From an uncultured Oscillibacter sp. (GTDB lineage Bacteria; Bacillota; Clostridia; Oscillospirales; Oscillospiraceae): a stretch of 15,606 bases of DNA. The notes beneath the pieces are model-generated. The model searched no databases and was not told the origin of the DNA. It saw nothing but the letters and a program-made list of their open reading frames with translations. The position numbers and the translations under genes are program-made. Within the stretch, counting starts at the first letter, position 1; each line of letters starts with the position of its first letter. Below, in pieces: positions 1 to 7,392 of the stretch. The stretch lies in the NCBI RefSeq assembly GCF_910579365.1, contig NZ_CAJTUX010000061.1:1-15606 (forward strand), in the 5' to 3' direction.

Positions 1-40
1 ACCAGGCTGAAGCGGCGGCAACGAAGCCGCGGCATAATAG

Positions 41-75
41 AAGGACCGAAGAGCTTAGCTCTTCGGTCCTTTTTC
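41..75 (+). terminator. Rho-independent terminator, possibly bidirectional
   Basis: A near-perfect hairpin has arms 41-54 and 58-71 with a very small loop, followed by five T at 70-74. In plus orientation it would end a gene lying left of the window. Read on the minus strand the same hairpin is followed by a U-rich but interrupted tract, so it may also end the catabolic operon whose last gene stops at 175. No coding region is supported in 1-174. Confidence 0.8.
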
Positions 76-174
76 GTTCTTGCTCTAAGCCGGGCTCGTT
101 ATGGCGCATGCCCCGGCGTATGAACCGGCGGCGGTGGAAACCAGACCACCCTTCTGACGCCGCATTTCCGAGGA

Positions 175-963
175 TCAGGCGTTTTCCATAATCGCCTGGA
201 CAGCCGTTTTCGTGTCTGTCAGCGGGAACAGCTCATAGCCAATCCGGCCCGTGTAGCCGCAGGCTTCCAGGTGGCGGATGACCTTCTTATAGTTGATCTC
301 TCCCGTGCCTGGTTCATGGCGGCCCGGCGCGTCGGCAATGTGAATATGGCCGATCTGATCACCATAAGCTGTGATCGTATCGCAGATGCAGCCCTCGTTG
401 AGCTGCATATGGTACACATCATATAAGAGCTTCAGCCAGGGGGAACCGATCAGGCGGCAGATTTCCGCGCCCATCTGCGTGGTGGCAAGGAAGTTCCCGA
501 CGTGATCCGTCGTGATGTTGAGCGCTTCTAAATGGAGACGGATTCCCTCCGCCCCGGCCAGCTCCGCGCACTCCAGAAGCGTGCCGTACATCGAGCAGAG
601 CTTCACCGTATGGGAAAGGTCCTCGTAGTGGTTCACCACAATTCCGCCATCTCCCAGGGCGTTGGAATGGATGGTGACGCTGGAGGCCCCAACCTGCTTT
701 GCCGCCGCGATGGATTTCTTCAATTCCGCTATATAAGACGCCCGGTGGCTGGGGTCCACCAGGGAGTAGTCTGCGTCGCCGTTAAAGCCGGAGATCGCGA
801 TGCCCGCCTGCTCCGCCGCCTTCCGAGTCTGCTCCAGGTCCCGGATGCGCCAGTCCCAGAATTCCACGGCCTCAAAGCCGTCCTCCTTTGCCGCGCGAAA
901 GCGGTCCAGCCAATCCAATTCCGTGTACAACGTATCGATGCAAGCGCATTTTCTCAGTGCCAT
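175..963 (-). CDS. Hydroxypyruvate isomerase-like TIM-barrel sugar isomerase/epimerase
   Basis: The 262-residue protein belongs to the AP-endonuclease-2-like TIM-barrel superfamily (hydroxypyruvate isomerase, inosose dehydratase and sugar epimerases). Visible family motifs are LHLEALN (metal-ligand-type Glu146), LLYDVYHMQLNEG (Asp182, His185), HIHIADAPGRHEPGTGEINY (about 207-225) and a C-terminal Glu244 in IGYELF. The HEPGTGEINY signature is closest to Hyi-type isomerases. I chose the ATG at 963 because an AGGTGG ribosome binding site lies 8 nt upstream; a GTG at 975 is in frame but overlaps that site. It is the last gene of the operon with the ABC transporter and IolG-like dehydrogenase, so it likely isomerises or epimerises the ketose or keto-acid product. 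The exact substrate is inference. It is probably cytosolic. Confidence 0.85.
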   Translation of the reverse strand: MALRKCACIDTLYTELDWLDRFRAAKEDGFEAVEFWDWRIRDLEQTRKAAEQAGIAISGFNGDADYSLVDPSHRASYIAELKKSIAAAKQVGASSVTIHSNALGDGGIVVNHYEDLSHTVKLCSMYGTLLECAELAGAEGIRLHLEALNITTDHVGNFLATTQMGAEICRLIGSPWLKLLYDVYHMQLNEGCICDTITAYGDQIGHIHIADAPGRHEPGTGEINYKKVIRHLEACGYTGRIGYELFPLTDTKTAVQAIMENA

Positions 964-1003
964 CGTGTATTCCACCTTTCAAAAATAACCAGATTTAGAG
1001 CAA

Positions 1004-1038
1004 GGGCCGCCGCAGGAAGAAGCTTCCCGCGGCGGCCC
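1004..1038 (-). other. Very stable intercistronic hairpin
   Basis: Arms 1004-1019 and 1023-1038 pair over 16 positions with a single G-T wobble on one strand and a 3-nt loop; most pairs are GC. The hairpin lies between the binding-protein stop (1078) and the start of the TIM-barrel gene (963). No U-tract follows on the minus strand, so it looks like an mRNA 3'-end stabiliser or a partial terminator that sets differential expression within the operon. Confidence 0.75.
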
Positions 1039-1077
1039 CTCCGCGTCCTGCGGGCCAAAGGAAAAAGAGGTATATGC

Positions 1078-2121
1078 TTAGGCCAGATATCCGCTCATGC
1101 GGTCAATACGGGCCTGGGCATTCTCAGCGGTGATGATCTCCGTGCCGGTGTCCACAAATTCCTCCACAGACTCGCCCTGGAGATGCTGCACCATGGTCTC
1201 GACGGCTTTGTAGCCAATATCAAAGTTGTTCTGCGCCGCAGTCATAGTCAGGTTGCCTTCCAGGACGGTCTGGCAGGCGGAAATCTGGCCGTCGAAGCCC
1301 AGGAAGATGGTATTGGCGAAGCCGGGATAGTTCTTCGCGGTCCGGGCCGCAGCGATGGCCATATCGTCATTGTTGGTGCAGATGATGGCCACGCCGTCAG
1401 GGAACTTGGAGGCGATGGCCTCCATGCAGGTCACGGCCTGGTCCGCTACCGCGTTGGCGTACTGGACCTCCGCGTCCAGGAACTCACCGCCGGACTCGTT
1501 CACACCCTCGCGGAAGCCCTCCATACGGGCGGTGTTGGTGGCGTCACCCTGGACGCCCGCGATTTCAATGCACTTGATGTCCGTCCAGCCGGCGGCCTTG
1601 GCGGCTTCCACCGCAGCAATGGCGCCCTGCTTGGCGGCTTCCTTGTTGCCGGTACCGACGAAGGAGACCACCTTGTCAGACTCGATTCTGGTATCGAAGG
1701 CGATGACAGGCTTGGTGGTGCTGGCAATCTGGGTGGCGATGGCCTCAGACTGGAGGGGAGCAATCAGATAGCCGTCATAGCTGTCGTTGGCCAGGTCGGT
1801 CTGGACCATGTTCAGCTGTTCCTCGTAAGAGGACTCAGACGGAGGACCCTTAACGGACAGCTCCACCAAATCGGGATGCTCCTGAGCATAAGACTCCGCG
1901 CCGGCCTGAACCAGCTGCCAGAACTCGGAGGAGTTGGTCTTGAGGACCATGCTGATCTTGTAGGGGCCGGAACCGGCCTCCCCGCCGCCGGAGCTCCCGG
2001 AACTGCCGGAGCCGCCGCTGGAACCGGCAGAGCCGGAGGAGCCGCTGTCTCCGCCGCAGGCGGCGAGGGACAGCACCATGACGCCGGTGAGCAGCGCCGC
2101 AAGCAACTTCTTCATTTTCAT
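1078..2121 (-). CDS. Sugar ABC transporter substrate-binding lipoprotein (RbsB-like)
   Basis: The 347-residue protein starts with a lipoprotein signal peptide: two Lys, a hydrophobic core and the lipobox LSLAAC with Cys22. A low-complexity Gly/Ser linker (about 23-50) follows, which tethers the mature domain to the outer membrane face. The rest fits the periplasmic binding protein type 1 family that binds pentoses, hexoses and inositols: an early YKISMVLK strand, FDTRIESDKVVSFVGTGN at the hinge region, TNNDDMAIAA, and GFDGQ near the end. The ATG at 2121 has an AAAGGAAG site 6 nt upstream. It lies between the permease and the isomerase gene and is flanked by strong hairpins on both sides, consistent with its needing higher expression than the other transporter subunits. 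Substrate identity cannot be read from sequence alone. Confidence 0.92.
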   Translation of the reverse strand: MKMKKLLAALLTGVMVLSLAACGGDSGSSGSAGSSGGSGSSGSSGGGEAGSGPYKISMVLKTNSSEFWQLVQAGAESYAQEHPDLVELSVKGPPSESSYEEQLNMVQTDLANDSYDGYLIAPLQSEAIATQIASTTKPVIAFDTRIESDKVVSFVGTGNKEAAKQGAIAAVEAAKAAGWTDIKCIEIAGVQGDATNTARMEGFREGVNESGGEFLDAEVQYANAVADQAVTCMEAIASKFPDGVAIICTNNDDMAIAAARTAKNYPGFANTIFLGFDGQISACQTVLEGNLTMTAAQNNFDIGYKAVETMVQHLQGESVEEFVDTGTEIITAENAQARIDRMSGYLA

Positions 2122-2178
2122 AATCGTCTTCCTTTCTGCGAAAATTAAGTGGGTCTCCGCATCTTGCCGGGGGATGAT

Positions 2179-2220
2179 CCCCTGTCCGCCGCCGGTGCGG
2201 ACAAAACGGCGGACAAGGGG
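2179..2220 (-). other. Intercistronic hairpin between permease and binding protein
   Basis: Arms 2179-2191 and 2207-2220 pair almost fully (four GC pairs, one bulge, then eight GC-rich pairs) around a 15-nt loop. There is no U-tract on the minus strand. It sits just upstream of the permease stop side, between the binding-protein gene (ending at 1078, starting at 2121) and the permease stop at 2230. It probably works as an mRNA processing or stability element that separates the levels of the two transporter parts. Confidence 0.7.
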
Positions 2221-2229
2221 GTGCGACTC

Positions 2230-3210
2230 TTACTTGGCGGCCGCCCGGCGGCTCTTGGCCGCCATGCGCTCCCGGGTGACGTCCAGGAGGACCGCGCAGA
2301 TAATCACGAGGCCCAGCACCATGTTCTGCACCGCAGAGGTAATCGACAGCAGCGTGAAGCCGTTGCGCAGGGTGGTGATGATCAGGGCACCCAGCATGGT
2401 ACCCAGCATCGTGCCCTTGCCGCCGTTGAAGGACGCGCCGCCCAGGATGCAGCAGGCAATGGCGTCCGTGTCATAGGGCTGAATGGCGTTCACGCCGTTG
2501 CAGATGCCGGAGCGGCCGATGGAGACGATTCCCGCCAGCGCCGCCATGAATCCGGACAGCGCGTAGCAGAAGGTCAGAACATTGGCGGAGTTGATACCGG
2601 AGAGCCGGGTGGCCTCCATATTGCCGCCCGCGCAGTAGATGGAACGGCCCAGGGCCGTCCTGGTCAGCAGAATGTGCAGGATGATGTAAATGATAACCAC
2701 CAGGATGAAGCAGCTGGGCACGCCCATGATATCGGAAGAACCCAGCCACATAATGCCGTCCGCGCCGTTGAACGAGATCATCTGAGAGCCGGTCACGTAC
2801 AGCGCGGCGCCCCAGAGCACATTTTTCATGCCCAGCGTGGAGACGAAGGGATGGGGCAGATGCAGGCGGGTCAGAAGGGTGCCGTTGATCAGGCCGATCA
2901 GGGTGCCGCACCCCAAGGCGACTACCACCAGGAGAATGGCGTTGCTGATGCCGCTTTTCACCAGCATACCGCAAATGCAGGCGCAGAAGGTGGCGTTGGC
3001 GCCCACGGACAGGTCAATGCCCGCCGTAATCAGGCAGAACAGCATGCCAGACGCCAGCATCGCGTAAAAGGGCGCCTGCTTCAGGATGGTCATCAGGTTT
3101 GAGAGCTTGAAAAAGTTGGGCGACGCAACAGACAGCACAATGCAAAGAATCACCAACGCGCCGAACGTACCGGCGTAGTTCATCAGTTCACCGGATTTTT
3201 TAACCTTCAT
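2230..3210 (-). CDS. Sugar ABC transporter permease (RbsC-like)
   Basis: The 326-residue, highly hydrophobic protein has the multi-span pattern of the RbsC/BPD_transp_2 permease family. Hallmarks are the GIDLSVG motif near residue 65, ALGRSIYCAGGNMEATRLSGI, which is the cytoplasmic loop that docks on the ATPase, and GGASFNGGKGTMLGTMLGA near residue 260. The C-terminus is short and basic. Its start at 3210 overlaps the end of the ATPase gene by 11 bp, so the two are translationally coupled. It forms the membrane channel for the sugar delivered by the downstream-encoded binding protein. Length is normal for the family and no lesion is visible. Confidence 0.94.
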   Translation of the reverse strand: MKVKKSGELMNYAGTFGALVILCIVLSVASPNFFKLSNLMTILKQAPFYAMLASGMLFCLITAGIDLSVGANATFCACICGMLVKSGISNAILLVVVALGCGTLIGLINGTLLTRLHLPHPFVSTLGMKNVLWGAALYVTGSQMISFNGADGIMWLGSSDIMGVPSCFILVVIIYIILHILLTRTALGRSIYCAGGNMEATRLSGINSANVLTFCYALSGFMAALAGIVSIGRSGICNGVNAIQPYDTDAIACCILGGASFNGGKGTMLGTMLGALIITTLRNGFTLLSITSAVQNMVLGLVIICAVLLDVTRERMAAKSRRAAAK

Positions 3211-4711
3211 CTAACTTTCCTCCCCATGCAGCCTTCATAAGGCTTTCCTGATTGAAATGAGCGCTGCCGCGTTCCACGTCGGCCATGATCTCGCCCTCCC
3301 GCATAACGATTACGCGGTCGCTCATGCCAAGAATCTCCGGCATTTCGGACGAAACCATGATGACGCATTTTCCAGCCTTCACCAGGCTGTTCATGACATG
3401 GTAGACCTCAATCTTCGCGCCAACGTCAATGCCCCGGGTGGGTTCGTCGAAAATAAAAATGTCCGAATCCGTGTTCACCCATTTTCCGATGACCACCTTC
3501 TGCTGGTTGCCGCCGGAGAGCTGGCCCACGACCTCCGCAATGGACGGCGTCTTGATGCGCAGGGAGCTGATGTTCTGTTCGCCCTTCTCCAGAATCTTTT
3601 TCTCGTTGAGGAACGGCCCTCTGGAAAAGCCTTTGAGATTCGCCAAAATCAGATTGCTCTTGATAGGCTCCGCCAGTACAAGGCCCTGACCTTTGCGGTC
3701 CTCCGTCAAAAAGGCGATGCCCACGTTGATGGCCTGGCGGGGACTGTTGATCTGCACCTGCCGTCCTTTGACCTCGATGGTTCCGCTGTCGATGCGGTCC
3801 GCTCCGAAAATAGCCCGCATGGTCTCGGTGCGGCCCGCGCCCACCAGTCCGGCAAAGCCCAGAATCTGCCCGCCATAAGCCTCGAAGGAGACCTTTTTCA
3901 GCACGCCGGCCTCCGTCAGATCGGTCACCTTGAGCATGGGCTTTTCCGACTTGACGCCAAATTCCTTGGGGAATTGATTGTCCAAGGACCGGCCCACCAT
4001 GGCGGTAATCAGGGAGTCGTTGTTCCAGTCCTGGATGTCTTTGGTATCGATGTACTCTCCGTCCCGGATAACCGTAACCCGGTCGCACAGCTCAAACAGC
4101 TCCTCCAGCTTGTGGGAAACGAACACGATGCCGATACCCCGGGCCTTCAGGTCCCGGCAGGTGCGCATCAGCTGCTCGACCTCCTTCTCGCCCAAGGAGG
4201 AGGTGGGCTCATCCATGATGATCATCTTCGCGTCGATCAAAACCGCCTTGGCGATTTCGATCATCTGCTGCACGCCCATGCCGAAGGAGCCTGCGGGCTG
4301 CGTCGGGTCCACGTCCTGTCCCAGGGAGGCCATGACCTCCTTGGCCTTGATATGCATGGTCTTGTAGTCCAGAAGACCGTTGGAGCCCTTGATCCATTTG
4401 TTGATGAAAATATTGTCCGTGATGCTCAGCAGCTTCTCAATGTTCAGCTCCTGATAGACGCAGGCGATGCCAGCCGCCGCGGAATCGTTGGGATTGCGGA
4501 TGTTCTGCTTTACGCCGTCGACGTAGATTTCCCCCTCATCGGGCTGGTGCACGCCGGTCAGCACCTTGATCAGCGTGGATTTTCCCGCACCATTCTCGCC
4601 GATCAAGCCGAGAATTTCGCCGGGTTTCACGGCCAAGTGCATGTGCTTCAGAGCAATGACGCCTGGAAAGCGCTTGGTCGCGTCCCTCAGTTCCACTACG
4701 TATTCACTCAT
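3200..4711 (-). CDS. Sugar ABC transporter ATP-binding protein, tandem domains (RbsA/MglA-like)
   Basis: The 503-residue protein has two fused ABC nucleotide-binding domains, the usual form for CUT2 sugar importers. Domain 1 has Walker A GENGAGKST at 38-46 and Walker B IIMDEPTSSLG; its signature is altered to GMGVQQM instead of a clear LSGGQ. Domain 2 has a degenerate Walker A (GLVGAGRTE), a strong signature LSGGNQQKVVIGKW and Walker B IFIFDEPTRGIDVGAK. A degenerate second P-loop is normal in this family. It follows the dehydrogenase gene by 45 bp and overlaps the permease gene. It powers uptake at the cytoplasmic membrane face. Confidence 0.95.
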   Translation of the reverse strand: MSEYVVELRDATKRFPGVIALKHMHLAVKPGEILGLIGENGAGKSTLIKVLTGVHQPDEGEIYVDGVKQNIRNPNDSAAAGIACVYQELNIEKLLSITDNIFINKWIKGSNGLLDYKTMHIKAKEVMASLGQDVDPTQPAGSFGMGVQQMIEIAKAVLIDAKMIIMDEPTSSLGEKEVEQLMRTCRDLKARGIGIVFVSHKLEELFELCDRVTVIRDGEYIDTKDIQDWNNDSLITAMVGRSLDNQFPKEFGVKSEKPMLKVTDLTEAGVLKKVSFEAYGGQILGFAGLVGAGRTETMRAIFGADRIDSGTIEVKGRQVQINSPRQAINVGIAFLTEDRKGQGLVLAEPIKSNLILANLKGFSRGPFLNEKKILEKGEQNISSLRIKTPSIAEVVGQLSGGNQQKVVIGKWVNTDSDIFIFDEPTRGIDVGAKIEVYHVMNSLVKAGKCVIMVSSEMPEILGMSDRVIVMREGEIMADVERGSAHFNQESLMKAAWGGKLDEG

Positions 4712-4756
4712 TCATCCCTTCCCCTTTCTGTGACGGAACTTCCTGGTCCCGCGCGG

Positions 4757-5773
4757 TTATCCGATCTCGGAAATCTTGACGGGACGCCCCTCCTTCAGGG
4801 ATTTTGTGGCGGCGGCGGCAATTAGGATGGGATACAGGCCGTCCTCGCCGGTGACTTGGGTCGGCGTGTCGTTGATGACGGCGTCGGCAAAGGCCTTCTG
4901 TTCGGCGGCGAAGGCGCCGGTGTACCGGTCCCACATGATTTTGTAGCAGGTGCCGGAGACGGTTCCGTCCGCTCCATAGACCGTGGCGTTGTTTGGGGTG
5001 TCGTTAACATCCATTACCGCGCCTGCGGAACCGAAAACCTCTACCCGCTGGTCGTAGCCGTAGACGGCTTTCCGGCTGTTGTCGATGACGCCCATAGCTC
5101 CGTTGGCAAATTTCAGGGTTACCACAGCAGTGTCCACGTCCCCTGCCTCGCCAATGGCGGGGTCCACCAGAACGGCGCCGTAGGCGAAGACCTCCGTGAC
5201 CTCGGAGCCCGCCAGGAAGCGGGCCATATCGAAGTCGTGGACCATCATGTCATAGAAGATGCCGCCGGAGACCTTTACATAGTCGATGGTGGGGGGCTCG
5301 GGGTCCCGGGAACTGATCTTTATCAGGTTGACCTGGCCGATCTTTCCGGCCCGGACGGCCTCGTAGACGGCCCGGTGATTGTGGTCAAAGCGGCGGTTAA
5401 AGCCCACCTGGAGCTTGACGCCAGCCTTTTTCGCCGCCTCAATGACCTCCTTCACCCGTTCAATCCGGTAGTCCACCGGTTTCTCCACGAACACGTCTTT
5501 CCCCGCCTGAGCCGATTTGATGGCGTACTCCGCGTGGAGGTCCGTGGGAGAGCAGACAACGAAGGCCTTGATCTCCGGGTCGCTCAGAATGACTTCCGGG
5601 TCCTTGATGATGTTGGGGATGCGCAGGCGCTGGAGAAACTCTTCGGTTTCCTCGCTCATGTAGGGGTCGGCGATAGTTTTGATCTCCATCTCGGGGACAA
5701 ACTTCGCGATGTTTTCCGCGTGGACCCGGCCGATGCGGCCAGCGCCGATGATGCCGATTTTGATGGTCTTCAT
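4757..5773 (-). CDS. iolG: Gfo/Idh/MocA oxidoreductase, myo-inositol 2-dehydrogenase-like
   Basis: The 338-residue protein has an N-terminal Rossmann fold (GIIGAGRIGRVHAENI, residues 7-22), the EKP motif at 97-99 with the catalytic-type Lys98, and GGIFYDMMVHDFDM at 170-183. The Asp175/His179 pair matches the Asp and His catalytic pair of Bacillus inositol 2-dehydrogenase in spacing. The DNSRKAVYGYDQRVEVFG stretch is also typical of IolG. It should oxidise a hydroxyl of a cyclic polyol or sugar with NAD in the cytosol. It is the first gene of the operon, with a 5' leader of about 90 nt and a promoter at 5870-5897. The inositol assignment is likely but other polyols or deoxyinositols cannot be excluded; no iolE, iolD or iolB is present in this window. 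Confidence 0.85.
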   Translation of the reverse strand: MKTIKIGIIGAGRIGRVHAENIAKFVPEMEIKTIADPYMSEETEEFLQRLRIPNIIKDPEVILSDPEIKAFVVCSPTDLHAEYAIKSAQAGKDVFVEKPVDYRIERVKEVIEAAKKAGVKLQVGFNRRFDHNHRAVYEAVRAGKIGQVNLIKISSRDPEPPTIDYVKVSGGIFYDMMVHDFDMARFLAGSEVTEVFAYGAVLVDPAIGEAGDVDTAVVTLKFANGAMGVIDNSRKAVYGYDQRVEVFGSAGAVMDVNDTPNNATVYGADGTVSGTCYKIMWDRYTGAFAAEQKAFADAVINDTPTQVTGEDGLYPILIAAAATKSLKEGRPVKISEIG

Positions 5774-5845
5774 TGTGGTTCTCCTTTCAAATACGTGCGA
5801 ATTTATTCCCTATGTATGTTTTTGTGTGATTCTCAGATATTTTCC

Positions 5846-5861
5846 AGGCACATCCGTGCTT
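5846..5861. promoter_or_regulatory. Candidate operator palindrome at the operon start site
   Basis: The inverted repeat GCAC-ATCC-GTGC (5848-5859), extendable by one A/T pair beyond a mismatch, lies immediately downstream of the minus-strand -10 element, overlapping the predicted transcription start. This is the classic position for a LacI-family repressor operator. A related palindrome occurs at 6169-6182. It lacks the central CG of many LacI operators, so the assignment is inference. Confidence 0.4.
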
Positions 5862-5869
5862 TTAAATAA

Positions 5870-5897
5870 AATATAATGAAAAGCACACAAAAGTCAA
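5870..5897 (-). promoter_or_regulatory. Sigma-A-type promoter of the catabolic operon
   Basis: On the minus strand a -35 element TTGACT (5892-5897) is followed after 16 nt by the -10 element TATATT (5870-5875). Transcription would start near 5863, leaving a leader of about 90 nt before the ATG at 5773. The local AT-richness and match to consensus make this the best promoter in the window. Confidence 0.7.
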
Positions 5898-5918
5898 GGG
5901 ACTATTTCAGATTGCTCC

Positions 5919-5945
5919 TGTGAAAAGTGGAGTGTTTTGTTCACA
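5919..5945. promoter_or_regulatory. Inverted repeat TGTGAA-N15-TTCACA upstream of the operon promoter
   Basis: Perfect 6-bp arms at 5919-5924 and 5940-5945 flank 15 nt, about 22 bp upstream of the -35 hexamer. Further TTCAC half-sites follow at about 5970 and 6032. The spacing is too long for a CRP-like dyad. It could be an activator site or a second regulator half-site pair, or chance in AT-rich DNA. Confidence 0.25.
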
Positions 5946-6168
5946 AACCGGTAAAATAAATACCTGGGTTTCACAAAAAATTCCGAAAATAGAGCACTCT
6001 GTCCGTGTGATTATACAATCAGTACGATTTTTTCACCATTTTGTTGAGAAAAACCACAGCAGTGCCGCTTGCACATACTCTTCTGGAGCATTAGAAACTC
6101 GCAGCATAATTAGAAAATCGAATAAATTGCTCGATATTTGTTTATAATAGGTGGCAAAAAATCCACAT

Positions 6169-6182
6169 GCACACTTATGTGC
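6169..6182. promoter_or_regulatory. GCACA-N4-TGTGC palindrome upstream of the LacI gene
   Basis: A perfect 5-bp inverted repeat with a 4-nt centre lies about 70 bp upstream of the regulator's -10 element. It resembles the GCAC/GTGC palindrome at 5848-5859, which overlaps the operon start site. Two related palindromes about 320 bp apart would allow repression through DNA looping by a tetrameric LacI-type protein or autoregulation. Function is inferred. Confidence 0.3.
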
Positions 6183-6247
6183 TATTGCACATTTTGGGCG
6201 GAGTATGGCAGGGTGCAAGAAATCTGGTTTCCTTTTTGCGCGAATTG

Positions 6248-6256
6248 TGTTATACT
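6248..6256 (+). promoter_or_regulatory. Extended -10 promoter of the LacI-family regulator
   Basis: TGTTATACT (6248-6256) is an extended -10 element with TATACT at 6251-6256. No good -35 hexamer sits at 16-18 bp, which is tolerated for extended -10 promoters. Transcription would start near 6263, about 90 nt before the regulator's ATG at 6355. Confidence 0.5.
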
Positions 6257-6354
6257 GCCACTGATTCCATTCGTCTCTCAGCAGGAGAGAGCGAGGCCCG
6301 GGGCGGGACTGACTTTGCCGCCGCGGCATTGAACAGGTAAGGAGGTGGCGCCAG

Positions 6355-7392
6355 ATGGGTAAGCGGCCTACGATTCAGATGGTTGCCGATCTGGCGGGCG
6401 TGTCGCGGGGAACCGTGGACCGGGTGCTGAACAACCGTTCTTATGTGAAAGAGGAGGTCCGGGTCCGTGTGCTGGAGGCTGTGGCGGAATTGGGTTACCT
6501 GTCGCCCCATGCCTTCCACAGTCAGGAGATGTCGGGAGGGCGGGCCCTCAAATTGGGCGTGCTGCTGCCGAACTGGACGGATTTTTTCCGGCCCGAGGTG
6601 CTGCGCGGCATCGAGGGGGCCCGAGAGGAGCTGTCTCCCCTCGGCCTTGAGATCGTCATGGAAGAATGCCTGACCGACAACCCGGAGGAGTCCATCCAGC
6701 GGCTGGATGCAATGGTGGCCCAGGGCGTTCAGGGGATTTCCCTCTGCGCTGTGAACGACTTTTCCATTGAAGCCAAGGTTACCTCCCTTGTTGAGCGGGG
6801 CATTCCGGTAATTACCTTCAACTCGGACCTGCCGAACAGCAAGCGGTTGTCTTTCGTCGGACAGAACTACGAAAAGAGCGGCCGCATTGCGGCGGAGCTC
6901 ATCAGCAAGTGCGTCCCCCGGACCGGGCGGGTTCTGGCCACGTGCGGGAACCTGGAGTTCGACGGACACCGCAAGCGGCTGGCGGGCTTTGGCGCGCGGA
7001 TGCAGGAGCTTCAGTTCCCGAACAGCCAGATCGAGGTGGTGGAGACCTACAATGACTATTACCTCACCTGCCGGCGGGTGACGGAGGTGCTGGAGCGAAC
7101 GCCGGACCTGGCAGCGATCTATATGGCGAACCAGAGCATTGCCGGATGTGCCCAAGCGCTGAAAACGGCGGGGAAGGAACGGGATATCTGCCTGGTGGTG
7201 CATGATTTGTCGGACAACACCCGTACGCTGCTGCAAAGCGGCTGTGTGGATTTCACGATTTCACAAGACTTTTTCCGGCAAGGCTATTTGCCGTTAAAAT
7301 GCCTGCGAGAGTTGCTTCACCTGGGGAAGGAGCCGGAAAAGGACCAGACCAATACCTATATTTCGGTCATTTGCTCGCAGAATATGGACTGA
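6355..7392 (+). CDS. LacI-family transcriptional regulator
   Basis: The 345-residue protein starts with a LacI-type helix-turn-helix and hinge (residues 4-50: TIQMVADLAGVSRGTVDRVL followed by N-N-R-S-Y and the AVAELGY hinge segment). The remainder (about 63-345) is a periplasmic-binding-protein-like sensor, with LKLGVLLPNWTDFF at its start, VITFNSDLPNSKRLSFVGQN in the middle and VVHDLSDNT near the end. The ATG at 6355 has a near-perfect AAGGAGGTG site 7 nt upstream. It is divergent from the ABC/dehydrogenase operon and its sensor belongs to the same fold class as the transporter's binding protein, so it most likely controls that operon in response to the imported sugar or polyol. No lesion is visible. 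Confidence 0.93.
   Translation: MGKRPTIQMVADLAGVSRGTVDRVLNNRSYVKEEVRVRVLEAVAELGYLSPHAFHSQEMSGGRALKLGVLLPNWTDFFRPEVLRGIEGAREELSPLGLEIVMEECLTDNPEESIQRLDAMVAQGVQGISLCAVNDFSIEAKVTSLVERGIPVITFNSDLPNSKRLSFVGQNYEKSGRIAAELISKCVPRTGRVLATCGNLEFDGHRKRLAGFGARMQELQFPNSQIEVVETYNDYYLTCRRVTEVLERTPDLAAIYMANQSIAGCAQALKTAGKERDICLVVHDLSDNTRTLLQSGCVDFTISQDFFRQGYLPLKCLRELLHLGKEPEKDQTNTYISVICSQNMD

Larger units (their letters stand above)
5774..6354. other. AT-rich divergent regulatory region between iolG-like operon and LacI gene
   Basis: This 581-bp stretch has no supported gene and is clearly more AT-rich than its GC-rich surroundings. Short ORFs inside it lack ribosome binding sites and family motifs. It holds a minus-strand promoter for the catabolic operon, a plus-strand promoter for the regulator, several GCAC/GTGC inverted repeats and multiple TTCAC-type half sites. 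A TATAAT hexamer at 6143-6148 has no convincing -35 at proper spacing. The region is long for a simple divergent pair, which suggests several operators or a lost gene. Confidence 0.6.

Noticed and set aside
532..2148. Long plus-strand ORF of 538 codons
   Set aside because: It lies antisense to two clear genes (TIM-barrel enzyme and binding protein) and its translation is low-complexity with no family motif; it is a GC-rich shadow frame.
2149..5869. Plus-strand ORFs of 317, 522 and 337 codons
   Set aside because: They are antisense to the permease, ATPase and dehydrogenase genes, rich in Gly/His/Asp/Val, without ribosome binding sites or motifs.
6250..7236. Minus-strand ORF of 328 codons opposite the LacI gene
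   Set aside because: The plus strand carries a textbook LacI protein with a strong ribosome binding site; the antisense frame is composition-driven.
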